A DNA stretch of 64,000 nt from Penium margaritaceum. Its lineage: Eukaryota > Streptophyta > Zygnematophyceae > Desmidiales > Peniaceae. The stretch covers positions 291,229 to 355,228 of the forward strand of contig SZWC01000042.1 of NCBI GenBank assembly GCA_023375785.1, given 5' to 3'. Within the stretch, counting starts at the first letter, position 1; every line of letters begins with the position of its first letter. Positions 35,985 through 51,200 of the stretch are shown here, one piece after another. The notes below the pieces were generated by a model. That model had not been told where the DNA came from, did no database searches, and saw only the letters and a program-made list of their open reading frames with translations. The position numbers and the translations under genes were made by a program.

Positions 35985-36744
35985 GGTACTTGTACTTGCT
36001 AGTTGATAACTAGTATTCACAAACCATCATCTTCCACCCTGACCATTTGTGACTCGTGTTATGAGTTGTCAAAGTTTACCACACCTAGTGACATTATTTG
36101 GTCATGGTCAGTGACATATGCNCTGGGGAGGAAATCTGGATGACAGGAAATCAACCTCTGAATACGTGTTCATCTTGAATAGCGCTGCCATCTCATGGGC
36201 CAGCAAGAAGCAAGATTGTGTTTATGTGTCCACAGCTGAGGCAGAGTACGTTGCTCTGTCTGAGGTGTGCAAGGAGACTCAATGGCTGCGCAGCTTGCTT
36301 GGCGAAATGGTAGTGCCACAGAAGGATCCCACGGTCGTACAAGTGGACAACATGAGTGCCATCTCGATGGCTGAAGACGAGATCATCTCCCGGCGAATGA
36401 AGCACATCGACATATGTTACCAATACTCACATGACCTGGTCATGAAGAATGTGGTAGACTTACAGCACCGCAGAATGAAGAGAATGCTTGCTGACTGCAT
36501 GACCAAGCCACTAGAGAGCGACTTGCACTATGCAGGCATTTGTGGATTCGGCATGAGGAGTGCGGCAGAGGAAGGGCGAGCCCCGAGGCATAGATGGAGC
36601 CCAGTAAGGTACTTGTACTTGCTAGTTGATAACTAGTATTCACAAACCATCATCTTCCACCCTGACCATTTGTGACTCGTGTTATGAGTTGTCAAAGTTT
36701 ACCACACCTAGTGACATTATTTGGTCATGGTCAGTGACATATGC
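35500..36744 (+). other. Assembly artefact: 622-bp exact duplication around N at 36122
   Basis: 35500-36121 and 36123-36744 appear identical, including the copia 2 RNase H end, the junction into satellite, and about 137 bp of satellite C/D. The N lies between. As at 32683, this looks like two contigs whose ends overlap. A real tandem duplication joined by one unknown base is much less likely. The copia/satellite junction therefore occurs twice in the file (35985 and 36608) but probably once in the genome. Confidence 0.9.
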
Positions 36745-39700
36745 CTACTTTGGTTGGTCATTGTGCATGGTATCCACACCGTGCCACAACTTATTGAAGG
36801 TCCTTGTCCTTGCTAGTTGATACCTGGCGTTCCCAAGCCATTGTCTCCCCCTGTGACCATTTGTGACTCCTATTTTGTGTTGTCAACGCTGACCACACAC
36901 AGCGGATTTCTTTGGTCAAAGGTAGTACATGTGCCTACATTAGTCGGTCATTGTGCATGGTAGCCACATCGTGCTTATACTCATTGAAGGTCGCTGTACT
37001 TGCTAGTTGAGAACTGATATTCACAGACCATTGTTTCCCCCTGTGACCGTTTGTGACTCGTGTTATGGTTGGTGAATGTTGACCACCCATATTGAAATTC
37101 TTTCATCATGGTCGGTGACATATGCCTAGTTTGGTTGTTTGGTGTGCATAGTGGCCACACCGTGCCACTACGCATTAAAGTTCTTTGTCCTTACTAGTCC
37201 ATACAAAGGGTTCCCAAACCATTGTCTCTCCCTCTGACCACTTATGACTCGTGTTATGAGTTGTCAATGTTGACCATACATAGTGGACTTCTTCGGTCAT
37301 GGTCAGTGACGTATTCATGCTTTGGTTGGTCACTTTGCACGCTAGCCACACCGTGCCACTACTTGTTGAAAATCTTCCTACTTGATAGTTGATAACTAGT
37401 GTTCCCAACTCATGGTTCCCCCCACTGACCATTTGTGACTCGTGTTATGAGTTTTCAATGTTGATCACATGCTGTGAAATCCGTTTAGTCATGGGTTGTG
37501 ACATATGCATACTTTGGTTTGTCATTGTACATGGTTACCACGCAGTGTTATTGCGTATCGAAGGTCTTTGTGCTTTCTTATTGACAGCTAGTGTTCCTAA
37601 ACCATTGTTAGCCCCCTCTCACTATGTGTGACTCGTGTTGTGAGTTGTAAATGTTGACAATATGAAGTGAAATTATTTGTTCATGGTCATTGACATATGC
37701 ATGCTTTGGTTGGTCACTGTGCATTGTAGCCACACTGTGCCACTACATATTGACGGTATTTATATTTTCTAGTCGATAGCTAGTATTCACAAACCAGTAT
37801 CTTCCACCCTGACCATTTGTCTATCGTGTTATGAGTTGTCAAAGTTTACCACACTTAGTGACATTATTTGGTCATGAACAGTAACATGTGCCTACTTTGG
37901 GTGGTCATCGTGCATGGTATCCACACCGTGCCACAACGTATTGAAGCTCCTTGTGCTTGCTGTTTCATACTTGGTGTTCCCAAACCATTGTTTCCCCCTC
38001 TAACCATTTCTGACTCGTATTATGAGTTGTTAACATTGACCACACACATCGGATTTCTTTGGTCAAAGGCAGTACATATGCCTACTTTGGTCGGTCATTG
38101 TGCATGGCAGCCACACCCTGCTTCTACTGTCTGAAGGTCGTTGTACTTGCTATTTGAGAACTGATATTCCCATGGAATTGTTTCCACCCCTGACCGTTTG
38201 TGACTCGTGTTGTGGTTGGTCAACGTTGACCACCCATATTTATAAATTCTCTGGTCATGGTCAGTGACATATGCCGAGGTTGGTTGTTTGGTGCGCATAT
38301 TAGCCACGCCGTGCCACTGCGTATTGAAGTTCTTTGTCCTTTATATTCGATACATAGGGTTCCCAAACCAATGTCTCTCCCTCTGACCATTTTTGACTCG
38401 TGTTATGAGTTGCCAATGTTGACCACACATATTGGACTTCTTCGGTCATTGTCGGTGACGTATGCATCCTTTGGTTGGTCAAAGTGCACGCTAGCCACAC
38501 CGTGCCACTACTTGTTGAAAATCTTTCTATTTGCTAGTTGATAACCAGTGTTCCCAACCCATGGTTTCCCCCACTGACCATTTTTGACTCGTGTTATGAG
38601 TTTTCAACGTTGACCACACACTGTGAAATCCGTTCGGTCATGGTTAGTGACATATACCTACTTTGGTTTGTCCCTGTACATGGTTACCAAGCCGTTTCAC
38701 TACATATCGAAGGTCTTTGTGCTTTCTAGTTGATAGCTAGTGTTCCCTACCCGTTCTTAGCCCCCCTGAAAATCTGTGACTCGTGTTGTGAGTTGTCAAT
38801 ATTGACCACATGAAGTGAATTGTTTTGGTTATGGTCAGTGACAAATGCATACATTGGTTGGTCAGTGTGCATTGTAGCCACGCTGTGCCACTATATATTG
38901 GCGGTATTTGTACTTGCTAGTTGATAACTAGTATTTATAAACCACTATCTTCCACTCTCAACATTTGTGACTCGTGTTATGAGTTGTCAAAAGTTGACCA
39001 CACATAGTGACATTCTTTGGTCATGGTCATTGACATATGCATACGTTGGTTGGTCATCGTGCATGGTATCCACACCGTGCCATGACGTACTGAAGGTCAT
39101 TGTCCTTTCTAGTTGATACCTGGTGTTTCCAAACAATTGTGTCCCCCTTTGACTATTTGTGACTCATATTATGAGTTGTCAACGTTGACCACACACGGCG
39201 GAATTCTTTGGTCAAAGGCAGTACATATGTCAGTATGCATGGTAGCCACACCGTGCTACTATTGATTGAAGAACAATGTACTTGCTAGTTGAGAACTGAT
39301 ATTCCCGGACAATTGTTTCCCCCTCTGACCGTTTGTGACTCGTGTTATGGTTGGTGAACGTTGACCACCCATATTGAAATTCTTTGGTCATGGTCAGTGA
39401 CATATGCCTCTTTTGTTTGTTTGGTGTGCATAGTAGCCACACCATGCCAATATGTATTGAAGTTATTTGTCCTTTCTAGTCCATGCATAAGGTTCCCGAA
39501 CCATTGTCTCTCACTGTGACCATTTGTGACTTGTGTTATGAGTTGTCAATGTGGATCTCGCATACTGGATTTCTTTGGTCATAGTCAGTGACGTATTCAT
39601 CCTTTGGTTGGTCACTGTGCACGCTAGTAAAACCGTGCCACTACTTGTTGAAGTTTTTCATACTTGCTAGTTGATAACTAGTTTTCCCAACCCATTGTTT

Positions 39701-42700
39701 CCTCCTCTGAACATTTGTGACTCGTGTTATGAGTTTTCAATATTGACCACACACCGTGAAATTTGTTTGGTCATGGTTAGTGACGTATGCATACTTTGGT
39801 TTGTCACTGTACATGGTTACCACGCCGTGTCACTACATATTTAAAGGTATTTGTACTTTCTAGTTAATAGCTAGTGTTCCCAAACCATTGTTACCCCCCT
39901 TTGATTATCTGTGACTCGTGTTGTGAGTCTTCAACGCTGACCACATGAAGTGAAATTCGTTGGTCATGGTCAGTGACATAGCCATACTTTAGTTGGTCAC
40001 TGTGCATGGTAACCACGCTGTGCTACTACACATTGAAGGTATTTGTACTTGCTAGTGGATAACTAGTATTCACAAACCGTTTTCGTCCACCCTGACCATT
40101 TGTGACTCGTGTTATGAGTTGTCAAAGTTTACCACACTTAGTGACATTATTTGGTCATGGTCATTGACATGTGCCTACTTTGGCTGGTCATCGTGCATGG
40201 TATCCACACCGTGCCATAGCGTAATGAAGGTCCTCGTGCTTGCTAGTTGATACCTGGTGTTCCCAAACCATTGTCTCCCCCTCTGATGATTTGCGACTCC
40301 TATTATTAGTTGTCAACGCTGACCACACACAGCGGGTTTATTTGGTCAAAGGCAGTTCATATGCCTACTTTGGCTGGTCATTGTGCATGGTAGCCACACC
40401 GTGCTTATACTGATTGAAGGTCACTGTACTTGCTTGTTGATAACTGATATTCCCAGACCATTGTTTCCCCCTCTGACCGTTTGTGACACGTGTTAAGGTT
40501 GGTCAACGTTCACCACCCATATTGAAATTCTCTGGTCATGGTCAGTGACATATGCCTAGTTTGGTTGTTTGGTGTGCACAGAAGCCACACCGTGCCACTA
40601 TGTATTGATGTTTTTTGTCATTTCTAGTCAATACATAGGGTTCCCAAACCATTGTCTCTCCCTCTGACCATTTGTGACTTGTGTTATGAGTTGTCAATGT
40701 TAACCATACACAGTGCACTTCTTCAGTCATAGTCAGTGACGTGTGCGTCTTTTGGTTGGTCATTGAGCACGCTAGCCACACCGTGCCACTGCTTTTTGAA
40801 GGTCTTTCTACTTGCTAGTTTATAACTAGTGTTCCCAACTCATTGTTTCCCCCTCGGACCAGTTGTGACTCGTGTTATGCATTTTCAACTTTCACCACAC
40901 AGTGAAATTCTTTTGGTCATGGTCAGTGACATACGCCTACTTTGGTTTGTCACTGTACATGGTTACCACACCGTGTCACTATGTATCGAAGGTCTCTCTG
41001 CTTTCTAGTTGATAGCTAGTGTTCCCAAACTATTGTTATCCCCTCTGAATATCTGTGACTCGTGTTGTGAGTTGTCAACATTGACCACATGAAGTGACAT
41101 TCTTTGGTCATGGTCAGTGACATATGCATACTTTGGTTAGTCACAGTGCATTGTAGCCACACTGTGCCATTGCATATTGAAGGTGTTTTTACTTTCTTGT
41201 CGATAACTAGTATTTAGAAACCATTATCTTCCACTCTGACCATTTGTGACTCGTGTTATGAGTTTTCAAAGTTTACCACGCATGGTGGCAATCTTTGGTC
41301 ATGGCCAGTGACATATGGTTGGTCATCGTGCATGGTATCCACACCGTGCAAGAACATACTACAGGTCATTGTTCTTGCTAGTTGAAACCTGGTGTTCCAA
41401 ACTAATTTTTTCCCTCTCTGACTAATTGTGACTCATATTATGAGTTGTCAACGTTGACCATACACATCGGATTTCCCTGGTAAAAGGCACTACATATGCC
41501 TACTCTGGTCGGTCATTGTGCATGGTAGCCACACCGTGCTACTACTGATTGAAGGTCACTGTACTTGCTAGTTGAGAACTGATATTCCCACACCATTGTT
41601 TCCCCCTCTAACCGTTTGTGACACGGGTTATGGTTGGTCAACGTTGACCACCCATATTGAAATTCTCTGGTCATGGTCAGTGACATATGCCCAGTTTGGT
41701 TGTTTGGTGTGCATAGTAGTCACACCGTGCCACTACGCATTTATGTTCTTTGTCCCTTCCAGTCGATACATAGGGTTCCCAAACCATTGTCTCTCCCTCT
41801 GACCATTTGTGACTCGTGTTATGAGTTGTCAATGCTAACCATACATAGTGGACTTCTTCGGCCATAGTCAGTGACGTGCGCATCCTTTGGTTTGTTGCCG
41901 TTCACGCTAGCCACGCTGTGCCACTACTTGTTGAAAATATTTCTACTTCCTAGTTGATAACTAGTGTTCCCAACCCTTGGTTTCCCCCACTGACTATTTG
42001 TGACTCGTATTATGAGTTTTCAACGATGACCACACACTGTGAAATCCGTTTGGTCATGGGTTGTGACATATGCCTACTTTGGTTTGTCAATGTACATGGT
42101 TACCACGCCGTGTCATTACGTATTGAAGGTCTTTGTGCTTTCTTTTTGACAGCTAGTGTTCCCAAACCATTGTTAGCCCCCTTTGGGTATCTGTGACTCG
42201 TGTTCTGAGTTGTAAATGTTGACCACATGAAGTGAAATTCTTGGTTCATGGTCCATGACACATGCATAATTTGGTTGGTCACTGTGCATTGTAGCCACGC
42301 TGTGCCACTACATACTGAATGTATTTGTACTTGCTAGTCAATAACTAGTATTCACAAACCATTATCTTCCACCCTGACCGTTTGTGACTCGTTTTATGAG
42401 TTGCCAAAGTGTACCACACTTAGTGACATTATTTCGTCATGGTCAGTGACATATGCCTACTTTGGTTGGTCATCCTGCATGGTATCCACACCATGCCACA
42501 ATGTATTGAAGCTCCTTGTGCTTGCTATCTGATACTTGGTGTTCCCAAACCATTGTTTCCCCCTTCTGACCGTTTGTGACGCGTATTACGAGCTGTTACG
42601 TTGACCACACACAGTGGATTTCTTTGGTCAAAGGTAGTACATATGCCTACTTTGGTCGGTCATTGCGCATGGTAGCCACACCGTGCTACTACTGACTGTA

Positions 42701-45034
42701 GGTCGTTGTACTTGCTAGTTGAGAACTGATATTCCCATAGCATTGTTCCTCCCCTGACCGTTTATGACTCGTGTTATGGTTGGTAAACGTTGACCGCCCA
42801 TATTGAAATTCTCTGGTAATGGTCAGTGACATGCCGAGTTTGGTTATTTCGTGTGCATATTAGCCACACTGTGCTACTACGTATTGAAGTTCTTTGTCCT
42901 TTCTGGTCGATACATAGGGTTCCCAAACCATTGTCTCTCCCTCTGACCATTTGTGACTCGTGTTATGAGTTGTCAATGTTGACCACACATAGTGGACTTC
43001 TTCGGGCATAGTCATTGACGTATGCATCCTTTGGTTGGTCACTGTGCATGCTAGCCACACCGTGCCACTAATTGTTGAGAATCTTTCTACTTGCTACTTG
43101 ATAACTAGTATTCCCAACCCATGGTTTCCCCCATAGACCATTTGTGACTCGTGTTATGAGTTTTCAACGTTGACAACACACTGTGAAATCCGTTTGGTCA
43201 TGGTTAGTGACATATGCACACTTTGGTTTGTCCCTGTACATGGTTACCACGCTGTGTCACTACGTATCGAAGGTCTTTGTTCTTTCTAGCTGATAGCTAG
43301 TGTTCCCAACCCATTGTTAGCCCCTATGAATATCAGTGACTCGTGTTGTTAGTTGTCAACATTGACCAGATTAAGTGAATTTTGTTGGTCATGGTCAGTG
43401 ACATATGCATACTTTGCTTGGTCACTGTTCATTGTACCCACAACGTGCAACTACATATTGAAGGTATTTGTACCTGCTAGTCGATAACTAGTATTTTGAA
43501 ACCATTATCTTCCACTCTCACCATTTGTGACTCGTGTTATGAGCTGTCAAAGTTTACCACACATGGTGACATTCTTTGGTCATGGTCAGTGACATATGCA
43601 TACCTTGGTTGGTCATCGTGCATGGAATCCACACCGTGCCACAATGTATTGAATGCCATTGTGCTTGCTAGTTGATACCTGGTGTTCCCAAACAATTGTG
43701 TCCCCTTCTGACTATTTGTGACTCATATTCTGAGTTGTCAACGTTGAGCCTACAGGACGGATTTATCCGGTCAAAGGCAGTATATGTGCCCAATTTGGTC
43801 GGTCATTGTGCATGGTAGCCACACCATGCTACTAGTGATTGAAGGGCGTTGTACTTGCTAGTTGAGAACTGATATTCCCGGACCATTGTTTCCCACTCTG
43901 ATCGTTTCTGACTCGTGTTATGGTTGGTGAACGTTGACCACCCATATTGAAATTATTTGCTCATGGTCAATGACATGTACCTAGTTTGTTTGCTTGGTGT
44001 GCATAGTAGCCACAATGTGCCACTGCGTATTGAAGTTATTTTTCCTTTCTAGTCCATGCATAGGGTTCCCAAACCATTGTCTCTCCCTCTGACCGTTTGT
44101 GACTCATGTCATGGGTTGTCAATGTTGACCACGCATACGGGATTTTTTCAGTCGTAGTCAGTGACGTATTCATCCTTTGGTTGGTCACTGTGCACGCTAG
44201 CCAGACGGTGCCACTACTTGTTGAAGTTCTTCATACTTGCTCGTTGATAACTAGTGGTCCCAACTTATTGTTTCCCCCTCTGACCATTTGTGACTCCTGT
44301 TATGAGTATTCAATGTTGACCACACACTTTGAAATTCGTTTGGTCATGGTTAGTGACATATGCCTACTTTGGTTTGTCACTATATATGGTTACCACGCCG
44401 TGTCACTACATACTAAAGGTATTTGTGCTCTGTGGTTAATAGCTAGTGTTCCCAAACCATTGTTACCCTCCTTTGACTATCTATGACTCGCGTTGTGAGT
44501 TGTCAACGCTGACCACATGAGGTGAAATTCGTTGGTCATGGTGAGTGACATATGCATACTTTGGTTGGTCACTGTGCATGGTAGCCACGCTGTGCCACTA
44601 CATGTACTTGCTAGTGGATAACTAGTATTCACAAACCGTTATCTTCCACCCTGACCAGTTGTGACTCTTGTTATGAGTTGTCAAAGTTTACCACACTTGG
44701 TGACATTATTTGGTCATGGTCAGTGACATATGCCTACTTTGGCTGGTCATCGTTCATGGTATGCACACCGTGCCACAACTTATTGAAGGTCCTTGTGCTT
44801 GCTAGTCCATACCTGGTGTTCCCAAACGGTTGTCTCCCCCTCTGACCATTTGTGACTCCTATTATGAGTTGTCAACGCTGACCACACACAGCGGATTTCT
44901 TTGGTCAAATGCAGTACATATGCCTACTTTGGTCGGTCGTTGTGCATGGTAGCCACACCGTGCTTATACTGATTGAAGGTCACTGTACTTGCTAGTTGAG
45001 AACTGATATTCCCATAACATTGTTTCTCCCTCTG

Positions 45035-45060
45035 ACCGTTTGTGACACGTTTTATGCGTT
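45035..45060 (+). other. Deletion seam, F joined to B
   Basis: An F monomer begins normally (CTGACCGTTTGTGACACG) and then turns into B (TTATGCGTTTTCAACGTTGACC, ACTGTGAAATTCG). The rest of F, a whole A and the start of B are missing. The two parents are alike in this part of the monomer, so the exact base cannot be fixed. The A-to-A distance here, 1,888 bp, is about ten monomers instead of twelve. Confidence 0.82.
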
Positions 45061-48000
45061 TTCAACGTTGACCACACACTGTGAAATTCGTTTGGTCATG
45101 GTTAGTGACATATGCCTACTTTGGTTTGTCACTGTACATGGTTACCACGCCGTGTCACTACGTATCGAAGGTCTCTGTGCTTCCTAGTTGATATCTAGTG
45201 TTCCCAACCCATTATTACCCCCTCTGAATATCAGTGACTCGTGTTGTGAGTTGTCAACATTGACCACATGAAGTGAAATTCTTTGGTCATTATCAGTGAC
45301 ATATGCATACTTTGGATGGTCACTGTGCATTGTAGCCACACTGTGCCACTGCATATTGAAGGTATTTGTACTTCCTAGTCGATAACTAGTATTTAGAAAC
45401 CATTATCTTCCACTCTGACCATTTGTGACTCGTGCTATGAGTTGTCAAAGCTTACCGCACATGGTGACATCCTTTGGTCATGGTCAGTGACATATGGTTG
45501 GTCATCGTACATGGTATCCACACCGTGCCACAACGTACTAAAGGTCATTGTGCTTGCTCGTTGACACCTGGTGTTCCCAAACAATTGTTTCCCCCCTGAC
45601 TATTTGTGACTCGTATTATGAGTTGTCAACGTTGACCATACACATTGGATTTCTTTGGTCAAAGGCAGTACATATGCCTACTCTGGTCTGTCATTGTGCA
45701 TGGTAGCCACACCGTGCTACTACTGATTAAAGGTCGTTGTACTTGCTAGTTGGGAACTGATATTCCCGGACCATTGTTTCCCCCTCTGACCATTTGTGAC
45801 TCGTGTTATGGTTGGTGAACGTTGACCACCCATATTGAAATTCTTTGGTCATGGTCAGTGACATATGCCTAGTTTGGTTGTTTGGTGTGCATAGTAGCCA
45901 CATCGTGCCACTACGTATTGAAGTTATTTGTCATTTATAGTCCATGCATAGGGTTCCCAATCCATCGTCTCTCCCTCCGACCATTTGTGACTCGTGTTAT
46001 GAGTTGTCGATGTTGACCACATACAGTGGACTTCTTCCGTCATAGTTAATGACGTATTCATCCCTTGCTTGGTCACTGTGCACGCTAGCCACACTGTGCC
46101 ACTACTTGTTGAAGTTATTCATACTTGCTTGTTGATAACTAGTGTTCCGAGCCCATTGTTTCCCCATCTGACCATTTGTGACTCGTGTGATGAGTTTTCA
46201 ACGTTGACCACACACCGTGAAATTCTTTGGTCATGGTTAGTGACATATGCCTAGTTTAGTTTGTCACTATACGTGGTTACCACGCCGTGTAACTACGTAT
46301 TGAATTTATTTTTTCTTTCTAGTTTATATCTAGTGTTCCCAACCCATTGCTACCTTCATTCTGACTATCAGTGACTCGTGTTGTGAGTTGTCAACGCTGA
46401 CCACATGAAGTGGAATTCGTTGGTCATGGTCAGTGATATATGCATACTTTGGTTGGTCACTGTGCATGGTAGCCACGCTGTGCCACTACATATTGAAGGT
46501 ATTTGTACTTGCTAGTCGATAACTTGTATTCACAAACCGTTTTCGTACACCCTGACCATTGTGACTCGTGTTATGAGTTGTCAAAATTTACCACACATAG
46601 TGATAGTATTTGGTCATGGTCAGTGACATATGCCTACTTTGGTTGGTCATCGTGCATGGTATCCACACCGTGCCACAACGTTTTGAAGTTCCTTGTGATT
46701 GCTAATTGATACTTGATATTCCCAAACCATTGTTTCCCCCTCTGACCATTTGTGACTCGTATTATGAGTTGTCAACGTTGACCACACAGAGCAGATGTCT
46801 TCGGTCAAAGGCAGTACATATGTATACTCTGGCTGCTCATTGTGCATGGTAGCCACACCGTGCTACTACTGACTGAAGGCCGTTGTACTTGCTAGTTGAG
46901 AACTGATATTCACATAGCATTGTTTCGTCCCCTGACCGTTTGTGTCTTGTGTTATGGTTGGTCAACGTTGACCACCCATATTGAAATTCTCTGGTCATTG
47001 TCAGTGACATATGCTGAGTTTGGTTGTTTGGTGTGCAGGGTAGCCACACTGTACCACTGCGCATTGAAGTTCTTTGTTCTTTCTAGTCGATACATAGGGT
47101 TCCCAAACCATTGTCTCTCCCTCTGACCATTTGTGACTCGTGTTATGAGTTGTCAATGTTGACCACACATATTCGACTTCTTCGGTGAAAGTCAGTGATG
47201 TATGCATCCTTTGGTTGGTCAGTGTGGACGCTAGCCACACCGTGCCACTACTTGTTGACAATATTTCTACTTGCTAGTTGACAACTAGTGTTCCCAACCC
47301 ACGGTTTCCCCCAATGACCATTTGTGACTCGTGTTATAAGTTTTCAACGTTGACCACAAACTGTGAAATCCGTTTGGTCATGGTTAGTGACATATGCCTA
47401 CTTTGGTTTGTCCCTGTACATGGTTGCCACGCCGTGTCACTACGTATCGAAGGTTTTTGTGCTTTCTAGTTGATATCTAGTGTTCCCAACCCGTTGTTAG
47501 CCCCTCTGAATATCTGTGACTCGTGTTGTGAGTTGTCAACATTGACCACATGAAATGAATTTCTGTGGTCATGGTCAGTGAGATATGCATACTTTGGTTG
47601 GTCACTGTGCATTGTAGCCACACTGTGCCACTACATATTGAAGGTATTTGTACTTGCTAGTCAATAACTAGTTTTTAGAAACCATTATCTTCCACCCTCA
47701 CCATTTGTGACTCGCGTTATGAGCTGTCAAAGTTTACCACACATGGTGACATTCTTTGGTCATGGTCAGTGATATATGCATACCTTGGTTGGTCATCGTG
47801 CATGGTATCCACACTGTGCCACAACGTGTTGAAGGTCAGTGTGCTTGCTAGCTGATACCTTGTGTTCCCAAAAAATTGTTTCCCCCTCTGAGTATTTGTG
47901 ACTCGTATTATGAGTTGTCAACGTTGACCACACACGGCGGATTTCTTTGGTCACATGCTGTACATATGCCTACTTTGGTCGGTTATTGTGCATGGTAGCC

Positions 48001-48271
48001 ACACCGTGCTACTACTGATTGAAGGGCGTTGTACTTGCTAGTTGAGACCTGATATTCCCGGACCATTGTTTCCCCCTCTGACCGTTTGTGACTCGTGTTA
48101 TGGTTGGTGAACGTTGACCACCCATATTGAGATTCTTTTGTCATGGTCAGGGACATATGCCTAGTTTGCTTGTTTGTTGTGCATAGTAGCCGCACTGTGC
48201 TACTACGCATTGAAGATATTTGTCCTTTCTAGTCCATGCAGAGGGTTCCCAAACCATTGTCTCTCCCTCTG

Positions 48272-51200
48272 ATCATTAGTGACTCCTGTTATGAGTTGTC
48301 AATGTTGACCACGCATACTGGATTTCTTCGGTCATAATCTGACGTATTCATCCTCTGGTTGGTCACTGTGCACGCTAGCCAAACCGTGCTTCTACTTGTT
48401 GAAGTTCTTCATACTTGCTTGTTGATAAATAGTCTTCCCAACCCATTGTTTCCCCCTCTGACCATTTGTGACTTGTGTTATGAGTTTTAAATATTGACCA
48501 CACAGTGTGAAACTCGTTTGGTCATGGTTAGTGACATATGCCTACATTGGTTTGTCACTGTACATGGCTACCACGCCGTATCACTACATATTAAAGGTGT
48601 TTTTGCTTTCTAGTTAATATATAGTGTTCCCAAACCATTGTTACCCCCCTTTGACTATCTGTGACTCGTGTTGTGAGTTGTCAACGCTGACCTCATGAAG
48701 TGAAATTCGTTGGTCATGGTTAGTGACATATGAATACTTTGTTGGTCACTGTGCAGGGTAGCCACGCTGTGCCACTACATATTGAAAGTATTTATATTTT
48801 CTAGTGGATAACTTTTATTCACAACCCATCATCTTCCATCCTGACCATTTGTGACTCGTGTTATGAGTTGTCATAGTTTACATTATTTGGTCATGGTCAG
48901 TAACATATGCCTACTTTGGTTGGTCATCGTGCATGGTTTCCACACCGTGCCACATTTTATTGAAGGTCATTGTGCTTGCTAGTTGATACATGGTGTTCCC
49001 ATCCCATTGTCTCCCCCTCTCACCATTTGTGACTCCTATTATGAGTTGTCAACGCTGACCACACACAGCGGATTTCTTTGGTCAGAGGTATTACATATGC
49101 GTACTTTGGTCGGACATTGTGCATGGTAGCCACACCGTGCTTATACTGATTGAAGGTTGCTGTACTTGCTAGTTGATAACTGATCTTCACAGACCATTGT
49201 TTCCCCTTATGACCGTTTGTGACTCATGTTATGGTTGGTGAATGTTGACCACCCATATTGAAATTCGTTCATCATGGTCGGTGACATTAGCCTAGTTTGC
49301 TTGTTTGGTGTGCATAGTAGCCACACAGTGCCACTAGGCATTGAGGTTCTTTTTCCTTTCTAGTCGATACATAGGGTTCCCAAACCATTGTCTCTCCCTC
49401 TGACCATTTGTGACTCGTGTTATGAGTTGGCAATGTTGACCATACATAGTGGACTTCTTCGGTCATATTCAGTGACGTGTGCATCATTTGGTTGGTCACT
49501 GTGTATGCTAGCCACACCGTGCCACTACTTGTTGAAAATCCTTCTACTTGCTAGTTGATAACTAGTGTTCCGAACCCATGGTTTCCCCCACTGAACATTT
49601 GTAACTCGTGTTATGAGTTTCAACGTTGACCACACACTGTGAAATCCGTTTGGTCATGGTTTGTGACATATGCCTATTTTGGTTTGTCACTGTACATGGT
49701 TACCACACCGTGTCATTACGTATCGAAGGTCTTTGTGCTTTCTTGTTGACAGCTAGTGTTCCCAAACCATTGTTAGCTCCCTCTTACTATCTGTGACTCG
49801 TGTTGTGAGTTGTAAATGTTGACCACATGAAGTAAAATTCCTTGGTAATGGTCAGTGACGTATGCATCGTTTGGTTGGTCACTGTGCATTGAAGCCACAC
49901 TGTGCCACTGCATATTGAGGGTATCTGTACTTGCTACTTGATAACTAGTATTTAGAAACCATTATCTTGCACTCTGACCGTCTGTGACTCGTGTTTTGAG
50001 TTGTGAAAGTTTAATACACATGGTGACTTTCTTTGGTCATGGTCAGTGACATATGGTTGGTCATCGTGCATGGTATCCACACTGTGCCACAACGTACGGA
50101 AGGTCATTGTGCTTGCTAGTTGATATCTGGTGTTCCCAAACAATTGTGTCCCCCTCTGACTATTTGTGACTTGTATTATGAGTTGTCAACATTGACCATA
50201 CACAGGGAATTTCTTTGGTCAAAGGTAGTACATATGCCTACTCTGGTTGGTCATTGTGCATGGTAGCCACACCTTGCTACTACTGATTGAAGGTCGTTGT
50301 ACTTGCTACTTGAGGACTGATATTCCTGGACCATTGTTTCCCCCTCTGACCGTTTGTGACTCTTTTTATGATTGGCGAACGTTGACCACCCATATTGAAA
50401 TTCTTTGGTCATGGTCAGTGTTATATGCCTAGTTTGGTTGTTTGGTGTGCCAAGTAGCCACACCGTGCCACTATGTATTTAAGTTATTTGTCCTTTCTAG
50501 TACATGCATAAGGTTTCCAACCCATAGTCTCTCCCTTTGACCATTCGTGACTCGTGTTATGAGTTGTCAATGTTGACCACACATAGTGGACTTCTTCCGT
50601 CATAGTCAGTGACGTATTCTTCCTTTGGTTGGTCACTGTGCATGCTAGCCACACCGTGCCACTAGTTGTTGAAATTCTTCATACTTGCTAGTTGATAACT
50701 AGTGTTCCCAGCCCATTGTTTCCCCCTTTGACCATTTGTGACTCATGTGATGAGTTTTCAACGTTGACCACATACCGTGAAATTCTTTGGTCATGGTTAG
50801 TGACATATGCCTAGCTTGGTTTGTCATTGTACATTGTTACCACGCCGTGTCACTACGTGTTGAAGGTCTTTGTGTTTTTTACTTGATATCTAGTGTTCCC
50901 AAACGATTGTTACCCCTCTCCGACTATCAGTGACTCGTGTTGTGAGTTGTCAATGCTGACCACATGAAGTGAAATTCGTTGCTCATGGTCAGTGACATAT
51001 CCATACTTTGGTTGGTCACTGTGCATGGTAGCCACGCTGTGCCACTACATATTGAAGGTATTTGTACTTGCTATTCAATAAATAGTATTCATGAACCATT
51101 ATCTTCCACCCTGACCATTTGTGACTCGTGTTATGAGTTGTCAGAGTTTACCACACTTAGTGACATTATTTGGTCATGGTCAGTGACATATGCCTACTTT

